This document shows positions 55,858-64,000 of a stretch of 64,000 nucleotides of DNA, piece after piece. Both the position numbers and the translations under genes were made by a program. The stretch lies in assembly GCA_012656075.1 (NCBI GenBank), contig JAAKBF010000390.1, positions 1,079,407 through 1,143,406 on the forward strand, written 5' to 3'. The first letter of the stretch is position 1. The number at the start of each line of letters is the position of its first letter. The stretch comes from Phytophthora hibernalis. Its lineage: Eukaryota; Oomycota; Peronosporomycetes; Peronosporales; Peronosporaceae. Under the pieces are notes generated by a model that was not told the origin of the DNA, searched no databases, and saw nothing but the letters and a program-made list of their open reading frames with translations.

Positions 55858-56340
55858 TCCGGCATTCATGCAGTGTACATGTACAGTAGGTGTAGTAAGA
55901 ATATGCGTGCGTCGTTGTATTGCCGACTTATCTTCTCACTTTCATGCAAGGATTCGTACAAAATCAACAATATGTATAGTTACAATTAGCAACGTTTAAA
56001 AAATAGAAGCGAAGTGATGCAAGATCGACGAATTTAGGATTTCTTCAACACTCCTTCAACTAACATATTGCTAATACTTCGAAGTATAGCTTATTTTTCG
56101 TCTTCATTTGAGTATCGTTCCTATCAGTATCTCAAAAATGGCGTACATGAATATGAAGTGAATTTTGTACGACGAATTCCAATCCATTTTTCTATAAATA
56201 CACTCACTTTGAAACTTAGTATGCTGAGCTCAAAAGTAAAATCCAAAGCGTTCCGTGCTAAGTCGCGGCTTTGCCTATTTTTACCAAAGCGTTATTTATC
56301 GCTTCGAAGTAGTTTTTAAAGTACTATTAGAGAACTGTAG
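55858..56340 (+). repeat. Dispersed repeat family R2, copy 3 (most complete)
   Basis: Aligns with 19031-19111 plus 19820-19985 at its 5' part, and with 16676-16930 at its middle and 3' part (AAAGTAAAATCC, CCGTGC, CGGCTTTG). It holds both blocks without the 520-base insert found at 19.1 kb. Confidence 0.6.
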
Positions 56341-57858
56341 TTTCTGGAGCAATTTGAAGGTTTTGGACTTAAATCTCGTGCTTAAGAACTAAAGTTCACA
56401 ATTGGTCGACTTCACTGTAAGATCCTGATAGCTCCTTTTTTAAAGTAAAACTGTTATTACCGATTTTATTCACGAATTTACTCTGCTTGACACAACACTT
56501 CAATAGTAGCTGCTCTCTATGGGCATGTTTTTGTTTGTGTCGAATTACATCTAGCCCTATAAAATAATCCCGAAGCGTGGATTCGAAACGAGGAAGCAAT
56601 ATATGTATATCTACGTTAGGGATTTGTATGAGCGGAGCTCGGCCTTGTGCTCGAACAACATTTTGGCGTTGTTTGTGTTATTTTTAGACATGTTTGGATA
56701 CATTTTTTAGACAAACGTTTAACGATTTTTTTGTCGGATGAGTAATTTTTCTTCAGTATTTTCAATTCATACTTCGAAGTACCAAATAGTACGCCGTGCT
56801 ACTACTTTTAGTATGACCTCGAACTTTTGATATGACCGCTTACCTTGCACCTCCTTTTGCCGTGCTACAGGATGAAAAGGATACGTTTTTGATTTGCCAA
56901 ATTGGTGTTGTTTCAGGAAATAAGTACCGTACTACTTTAATAATAAGAGAACTGTAGTTTCTGGAGCAATTCAAACTCTGGAGCTATTTTTGATTTTGTT
57001 CCAAGATGATCGTCCAGATACCATTTTTGAAATGTAGTTCTCGGAGCATCCGCTCTGGACTAAGAATCATACAAAAAGCAACATGTCGCGTATTAGCGCC
57101 TTGGAGCAACAGGGGCCTTCGATAACTAGCTTTTGGATAAAGGGTTATAAAAAAGTTACGGTTTACCGTTACCGTCGGCTTAATAGTTCGAGAAACAACC
57201 TGAGTATCTTCCACTTTGAAACCAAAATACACTTTCGCCATCCGTCTAATGCCCACCACAGCTTTTTAACTCACTCTTCCCATGTTTACAACATTTTGCT
57301 AGCAAGCTACGCCTCCAGGGGTCCAACAGAGCGAGTTAAGACATCCTGTTCGACAAGACTATTTCGGCGAGGCTTCAGTCCGCTGAAAAGCCTTGACCTG
57401 CAGAAAAATGATGCAGATACGTGTTTACATGTTAGTTAAAGCAATTCACTTCACCACTTTCAGAGCTCGCTAGCGCACAGCCTTGCCAAAAATGTATGCC
57501 AACCATTTTGGAGTTGTGCACCAGATTATGTAGTGGCGACTTGGCGCTAACGTTAAACGATATAACAGCAGGTTTAGGATACTGTGGTTACAGGCCTTCG
57601 CTTCAGCAAAAAATCTGCAGTGAGGAAGGCAACAACAATTAGCATTACGTATACCCGTACCCATCAAAGGCCTCTCCATACAAACACCAAGTGAACCAAT
57701 CCCCTTCTGTCATTTCCGTCGTCCAATTTCCAAAACCGGGTCCTCTATCATACAAACTCCCGTATAATCCCCCACATTCGTCAACCAATCCCCAATCTCT
57801 GTCAAATCTATTCCTCCGTTTCAACCCCACACAGTCTAACTGCAAATAGCGACTGGGC
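56341..57858. other. Intergenic stretch upstream of the carrier gene
   Basis: AGAGAACTGTAGTTTCTGGA followed by GCAATT occurs at about 56329 and again at about 56946, a direct repeat. The rest is AT-rich. A CATTTCCGTCGTCCAATTT string near 57710 could be a loose initiator, but it is about 130 bases from the start and is not called. Confidence 0.4.
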
Positions 57859-59653
57859 ATGGCGGGCTCCTCCACTGAGGCCTCGGAGGCGGCCCGCAGA
57901 CAGCGGCGGCAGCTGGCGTACGCGCTGCGGGCGCTCCAGATGTACAACCCGGACTTCGCGCTCACGCCCGAGGTGCTGGAGATCATGCGCGCCTTCTTCG
58001 CGGACCTGGGACCGGACGCTCATGGGACCATCACTCACACGGCTCTAGTGGAGGCAATTGCGCGACTCGACCCGAATGCGGAATCGAGCGTGCGACATGA
58101 CATCACAGACGAACGAATTGACTTCACCGCCTTTTGTGAACACGTCATGCGCTGGAAGGCGCAGAGTCCGCAGACGGTGCAGAGCGTGTACACGTCCTGG
58201 GCCTCGCAGATCGCGGCCTTGGACTTCGGCATGAGTGAAGGCGACAGTCTATTTTTAGACCTGAAGCCCCAGGACGGTCCGACCAATGAGAAGCTCGCGC
58301 GCGAGATCCTGCAGCTGCTGCACACCCGGACGGCGCGGAGGTTGCACGAAGGTGAACATGTCAAACTGGAGGATTACGAAGCGTCCATTGCAGGATATGG
58401 CTTGCACCCAGATGATTCGTTGGAAATGGACGAGGAGAAAAGTATGACACAACGTCACGCTGACGCAGCTGATGCCGCCGAGAAGAAAGGGTCCATGTTG
58501 ACCGTCTCAAGTCCTTTTTAGCCGGGGGCATGGCCGGCATCGTGGCCAAGTCGGCGTTAGCGCCACTGGACCGCGTCAAGATTTTATTTCAGGTGAACGA
58601 CAAACATCAGTTTAGCTTCCGGAACGCGGCCAGGATGGCCAGGAACATTTACGTGCAGGACGGCTTCCACGCACTGTTTCGTGGCAATATGCTCAACATT
58701 TTCCGGGTTATTCCGTACGCGGGGCTACAGCACTCGGGCTTCGACTTTTCAGGCACAAGTTCCACGCGTACAATTACCGCAAAGCTGAACGAGAGGGCAG
58801 CCAAGAGGTCCCGAAACTTAGTAATTTGCAATTGGTGGCGGCCGGATCGCTGGCGGGAGGACTCTCGCTCGTGGTGGCGTACCCGCTGGATATCGTGCGG
58901 GCGAGGTACATGGTGCAGATGGGCAAACACCGCTACACCAGCATCTACGAAGCCGTCGTGACCATGTACAAGGTGGAAGGCGCGAGGTCGTTTTCAAGAG
59001 GACTTGTGCCGTCGTTGTTGGGCACGCTGCCGTACACTGGAATCGGGTTTTCATTGAACGAGCGGTTCAAGATTTGGGTATGTGCTTCTCTATTTTATTT
59101 GTTTTAGTTATCATCTTAACCACAATTTTATGCAATTGTGTTTGTAGACACTGGATTTGCAGAGGCGGCGATTGCAAACGAAACACGGGGAGGATGCACC
59201 AGAGCCAAGTCTGAACCCGCTAACCAAGTTTGTGTGTTCGTACTTTGCGGCATGCATCGCTCAAACAAGTAAGCGTGTTTTTATTGGGGGTTGTTTTAGA
59301 TCGAGAAATCTAACGGGAGTTATTTTGCGCTATTAGGCACATATCCGATGGATACCATTAGAAGGCGAATTCAGACAGATGGTTACGTCTCGGGATCTCA
59401 AGTAAAATTGCAGTATACAGGTGTTGCTTCCACTGCGCGAATTATTTTGGCGCGGGAAGGCTGGCGAGGGTTGTTCAAGGGCGTGTCAGTAAATTGATGC
59501 GAGTACGTGTCTGCTTCCTTTTCTTTTGTATGATGGCAGTTTCCTAACTTTGAGTACTGTTGTGTGTCTGTGCAGAGCCCTGTATCTACCGGCATCAGTT
59601 TAACGACGTACGATATCCTAAAGGAGCTCTTGGGGGTCGAAAAGATAGAATAA
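57859..59653 (+). CDS. SLC25 mitochondrial carrier with EF-hand-like N-terminal region (three frameshifts)
   Basis: 57859-58521 codes an N-terminal region of about 220 residues with EF-hand-like pieces (FFADLGPDAHGTITHTALVE, RHDITDERIDFTAFCEHV). The carrier follows: FLAGGMAGIVAKSALAPLDR, GFHALFRGNMLNIFRVIPY, LAGGLSLVVAYPLDIVRARY, FSRGLVPSLLGTLPYTGIGF, TYPMDTIRRRIQTDGY and GWRGLFKGV, that is, all three Px[D/E]xx[K/R] signatures. Introns 59078-59147, 59269-59336 and 59503-59575, all GT-AG. Frame breaks lie near 58485, in the T run 58746-58749, and at 59496, each repaired by one base. Calcium-regulated carriers have this EF-hand plus carrier layout. The substrate is unknown (CoA- or ATP-Mg-type carriers are candidates). 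Confidence 0.78.
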
Positions 59654-60558
59654 TAAATTCAGCAATTGCCAAGACTTCATTTCGCCGACCAAAAATGCTC
59701 AGGTAACAGCCATCTAACTTGCAATCGAAAGCCCAGCAAGAAGCAACTGTCTCCATGACTCATTTCGGCCGTCCTGGTAGCGGTATTTGCTGCAGACGGC
59801 GATTCGAGTAGGACTGCCGTTGATTTCTTACAGCAAACAGCAAGCACCGTCATTCTCAGGTGCCTGTAGTTCCACCGGCAGGCTCCGAGGGATAACCATC
59901 CCCTCGAGTGATGGTGGCGTCTACATTGTGGCGTGTCCCCACGAGGATGGTCTCTATTGTTGAAGTGGTTATACCAGACGAAGCCATTGCAGCGCTCGAA
60001 GTGGGGACGAACGCTACTGCAGGATCAACGAAGATTGCGGGTTCGGCATTATTATTTGGCTTGCCGACTGACTGACAATGTTAATGATTCGGGTGACTAC
60101 CGGGTCACGACTCCAACCCATCGTCGTCGGGGCTGGTTTGGTAGCTCCAATACGACCGTGACTGTCCTGGTCGTTTCTCGTAGGAAGCCCCTCCTTCAGT
60201 TAAGGTAGTCAACTCGCAAGTCGTGGTATAATAGAACCATCAGATCTCAATGTGCTGCTCCATTTCGTGGCGGTGTTGTCAGTGAGCTACACGGTGCAGT
60301 CATCATCAACATCTGACTGACGCAAACCCGACGAACATGACTATTATAGCGTAGCATGCAGATCTGAAGGTAACATTCCGGTGGTCATGGTTGTTGCAGT
60401 CGTTACGCACGGTGAAAGGTGTGAGTCAGTAACAATTTGTGTAGCGTCATGTCGAGCTCAGTGGTGTCTACCATTTAATGTTTGCATTGACCGTCTTTCT
60501 CCAAACAACTGCGTCTCGGCTTGTGGCGTTGCCACTGGCCCAACTACCGGTACAGTAG
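59654..60558. other. Intergenic stretch
   Basis: No recognisable gene; the frames at 59933-60208 and 60381-60575 are motif-free. Confidence 0.4.
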
Positions 60559-61068
60559 TCAATAGTCACTACTGACCCAAATATCATAACGTTCCTTGTC
60601 TGTCCGAGCGTCGCACACCTTCGCTATCTGATAGAAGAAAGGCAACTGAAAACTTGTTCGCATGATCAGTGGAGCGACGACAAGTGTAGTCTGACTCTGC
60701 ATCACAATGGTCACGAGGGTGAATGGCGCGGAGCGAACTTTTTGCAGCAGGCGACAACTCATCGCAGATCTGCCCGTAGGCATTGATGTTGGCCGATTGA
60801 AGAGTGTTTGATACGTCCGAATAGCTTCCGAGCACCGTGTAAAGTCCAGTCACAAAGTCGATCATGGGTTCACAGCAGCACACCTTGCCTTGCTCATCAA
60901 ACTGAAAAAAAACGCCATCGGTAGCCGCACTATTGAGCTATGCACCAATTTGTCGCGCACACGAGCGAGGGCATATGGGAAGAGCGTACCCAAACTGAAA
61001 TGTGTCACGTGAACGACCAGCATCGCGCTCACGTGTCCCATCGCCGTGTGTTGTCCTAAAAAGCCCAC
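60559..61068 (-). pseudogene. Fragment of the bZIP-associated C-terminal domain
   Basis: Reading the minus strand, VHVTHFSLGTLFPYALARVR, then a T-run break near 60905, then QFDEQGKVCCCEPMIDFVTG and LYTVLGSYSDVSNTLQSANI. This matches the last 80 residues of the bZIP protein at 43.4-44.6 kb in order and spacing (VTITSNTLRYAFPHL; FNMDDSSGKLVILQTQTDML; LLGCLEDVSAVLDKATI). No basic region or zipper is found upstream (61100-61300). Either a truncated bZIP paralogue or a gene whose 5' part is lost. Confidence 0.5.
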
Positions 61069-62293
61069 GGATGCATACTGAAATCAAGTCTATTTTTGCA
61101 ACAAACAGGCGGTCAGTGACAGAGGCGGGTGAAAGTAGTCAAAAGCCGTCAAAAACGGCTAAATTAGCTCTGAAAAACGGAATGTAGCGCTCGATGTATC
61201 GATACTCTGGCAAATAAAATAATGTTTATTTTGTAGTGTAGGCATCCAGGAGCACGATGGCGTCTTTCGTGCTTTCTTATGAACTCTCCCAGTGAAGTTA
61301 TGGTACAAAAGGCTAGTGTGGTACAAAAAATATGGGGATTGAGACTCGTGCTTTATCATGCCTAGAGCTTGAAGGAGAGCCCCGATCAAAATTAAACAAC
61401 TATGATCAAATACGCCTCAGTACCAGCAACACAGTGGCTTTTGATTTACTAAAATTATGACCCTACGAATTTGGTGACCGATCCCAGCTAAATGTACAAT
61501 GCTCCAAGAAGGGTGCAGCGCCATCGAAATAAGGCGTTATGCGCATCCACTGCTGGAGGACACGGCCACGACCAACAAACTCACCATACTTGCTGCCCAG
61601 TTATCTTAGTTGGCTCTTGTTCGTGAGCATTCCAGCTGTCAATGTCCGGTTTGATCCACGGGGAGGTCCCAAGCTGCTCTCTCGGGACATTGCCACCCTT
61701 GAAGGCGATTCCAACTATGAATCACTTCATTTCTCTTGCAACTTCTTGGGCAAACTCGTTCGTAGGCATCTGGCTTCGAATGTGCTGCTTCTCAACGCGA
61801 ACTCGGTCGCAGATGCTATAGTCTGCCAGAACGGCTTTATCTTCTCGAAGATACGTGTGGTCGAAACAATGCTGAGAGTCTGTAGTACAGCTGAGACGTG
61901 ACGAAAGTCTTGAGCCGTGAGACTCTGTCCTTGAATTCCGAAGCGACCGAGTTTATCGCGGGGTGGATTCTTGCGCAAAACCGAGATCAATCCAACTGTG
62001 TGTTAATTCACACTGAATCAGTAAATCGGCTACAGGCATCACCCGAGTAGCCAAGCAAAATTGTCTACACACATTCTGTCCCTTTGTAATGCTAGCGTTA
62101 TCGTTTACGCAACGATTGAAACGACGAAGTAAACTTGATGTGTTTGCAAGGTCCCAAGTGAGTACTTGACACCAGAACGTTGCGCGCGAATGCAACATTT
62201 TCGCGTTGCCGATGGCGAAACAAAAGGGATCAAATTCCAACACTTTTGCTTCATCGCACCGAGGTTCAAACGTACCGGTATTGTCTCCAGTAC
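61069..62293. other. Unassigned stretch
   Basis: Frames at 61539-61901 (+), 61727-61990 (-) and 61953-62306 (-) overlap on opposite strands. The minus-strand pair could be one broken protein (FWCQVLTWDLANTSSLLRRF; LRKNPPRDKLGRFGIQGQSL) but no family is recognised. Confidence 0.3.
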
Positions 62294-64000
62294 CTACAGT
62301 GAACACACTTCAACATGAGCAGATGCGTACAGTCGAAGCTCGAAGCTCAACTCCTGCGGCTCAAAAGTGGATGGAAGAATAATGTACCATCCCGGAGAAT
62401 ACCATCGCGAGGCTTTCGCCACGACACCACTGGGCGCGCCACTCATGTACACGCCGCGCGCCGCGTTGCACCTGCAAATGCTAGTTTTGGGTTTGTGGAG
62501 AGTAGTAGGTCTCCTTCTGACGTGCTCTCGAACACTGATACGTTAATAGATGAAAGAGTGACGACGCCTACTTCGGTTGGAGATTCGCCAGGTGATGGAT
62601 CTACTTCTGGGTCGAGGATTAGCAGTCGAATTAGCATATCGCATTCTTGAGTGACATGCACCAAATATTTGGGGTTGAAAGTATAGCAACCATAGTTGGA
62701 ACACCCTGCAGCTGAGCCAGTTTGCATGTTCCACTTGCCACGCAGCCGAGTGAGTTCCATCCCATGGCCTTCGGGCGGTAGTTGTCGATAAGCGATACTG
62801 TCGCCTGCAGGTGGATCACTTACAACTCGTAATGTGAACTTTCCCAGAACACCTTGCTCAAAGGTGGACGGGATCAATACAACATCGTGCAAACCCGAAG
62901 CTAGGATTGCTGCGCCTACTTCGATAAAGCAGAATCCTGGGCGGTACTCTCCAGAACTAAGCACCTTCAGCGGTGTATCATCATCTGGAGCACCATTTCC
63001 TGCAGCGTGAAGCCCACACACCCTCTCTCGCGTGTGTAAAGCTGCTCGCAAGTTGATCGGGAAACTAGCCGTTTTGGAATCCTTGGCAAAAAAGCTTCTG
63101 TCTCGAGAAACAGGAAGAGCGACCGGCATGGTTTTGCAACTGCAAATGAATCTGAGGATTGTTCATGAACGTTGAGTAAAATGGGCGACCACCGGCACAG
63201 GCGGTGTCCCATACTCCTGGGATCACAATAGAAGTCGGAGGTGTTGTCACAAATTGAGGAATAGGCTCACAGGTAAACGGGCGGGTGGAAAATATTGACA
63301 GCGTGTAGTCGAGTGCCGCAAATTTCTCGTACTGCGAAGCCACAAGCGTAAAAGACGGCTCAGAATCATCGGCAAGATCCAAATCGAGACTCACGAGGGT
63401 GTGAGGATTATTGCTGTACGTCCCTCGTGACACAGCACGGTGGTTGTAGAATACACGTTTCCCAGGCGCACCACGATACACATGAAGCGTGAGGAACTGC
63501 TGGCTTGAATAGTCAGTGTCCCGTTCAATGGTGCTCACGTGTCTCGAAAGAAGAACCCACACGGTGCACGATCCAGCCGACGTAGTAGCTCCGTCCTCGC
63601 CTGATCTGCTCTTACTGAACGTAAGCGAGTACTGCGGGTTGAAGCCTAGTGTGAGTGAATCGTTGACAGGACCTAGCTCAACAGGCCAGTGCTCATGGCA
63701 CACGCCTTTGTACGGGAAGAGCTCGGGATTCCAGTTCATGTATAAACTCTCGAAGTAATGCTTCACAGAGTCAAAATCGATCCAAAACAAGCCGTCGTCT
63801 TGCTGCCCACCTTCTGCCTCACCTTCAGCCACTTCACTAGCATAGAACTTATGTTGGTACGCGCGCAGCTCTTCACCGATGGCACTGTCCCATCGCGTCT
63901 TATCATGGCGTGAATACGGACCCTTCCAGCCCATCTTGCGCCACGGGTTTTTCACTTGAAGCAAGCGTGTCTTCTTGCCATCGCTAGAAGAGTCAGAATT
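62294..64000 (-). CDS. Calpain-7-like cysteine protease, C-terminal part (partial, frameshifted)
   Basis: Runs off the right edge of the window. The visible 5' end holds the last piece of the calpain catalytic domain: LLQVKNPWRKMGWKGPYSRH, in which the Asn of NPW is the third member of the Cys-His-Asn triad, and DGLFWIDFDSVKHYFESLYM. The Cys and His lie outside the window. Two beta-sandwich (domain III / C2-like) repeats follow: one at about 62990-63650 (TVWVLLSRHV, FTLVASQYEKFAALDYTLSI), one at about 62300-62960 (YTFNPKYLVHVTQECDMLIR, then PGWYIILPSTFEPQELSFEL). Two tandem domain III copies without an EF-hand tail are typical of calpain-7/PalB. Frame breaks are near 63125 and 62445; the predicted stop is at 62294-62296. 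Confidence 0.78.

Overview
The window looks like a chromosome piece from a plant-pathogenic oomycete of the Phytophthora/Peronosporales group. The grounds are: RxLR-dEER secreted effectors; a necrosis-inducing-like (NLP) protein; a bZIP protein with Cys where other bZIPs have the DNA-contacting Asn; oomycete-type initiator elements (roughly YCATTYYNCAWTTT) 45-60 bases upstream of several starts; short GT-AG introns of 55-140 bases; and a flagellum-type ARMC2 homologue, which fits an organism with swimming zoospores. No rRNA, tRNA, CRISPR or bacterial operon was seen.

Layout. 1-30 kb is almost all transposon debris: unidentified ORF remnants, a hAT element whose four-exon frame is still open, decayed RT / RNase H / recombinase-like retroelements (3.4-6.2 and 10.3-12.2 kb), a decayed Copia element on the minus strand (12.6-16.3 kb), a broken DENR-like gene (17.1-18.95 kb), a Mutator-like transposase remnant joined to a Ulp1 protease domain (20.3-21.1 kb), a second Copia copy carrying two perfect fold-back palindromes (22.2-24.6 kb), and a DDE_4-type remnant (24.9-26.1 kb). 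30-36 kb holds an effector cluster: an NLP gene, a frameshifted RxLR gene and an intact RxLR gene facing away from it. 36-42 kb returns to transposons (a pogo-like element and several short inverted-repeat elements).

43-64 kb is the more normal gene space: a bZIP gene, a cytochrome b561 gene, an oomycete-type multi-pass membrane protein, an ARMC2 homologue, a third (broken) RxLR gene, an SLC25 mitochondrial carrier with an EF-hand-like N-terminal part, a fragment related to the bZIP C-terminal domain, and the 3' part of a calpain-7-like protease that runs off the window end.

Many conserved host genes are interrupted only by single-base losses, mostly in homopolymer runs, while homology resumes at once in the next frame. 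I read much of this as possible sequence error and not as pseudogenization, but only reads can decide. Nothing here is a clearly new biological system. The strongest structural observations are the fold-backs in Copia copy 2, small inverted-repeat elements with visible paralogous empty sites, and the long-armed fold-back element at 30.1-30.6 kb with iterated subterminal motifs.
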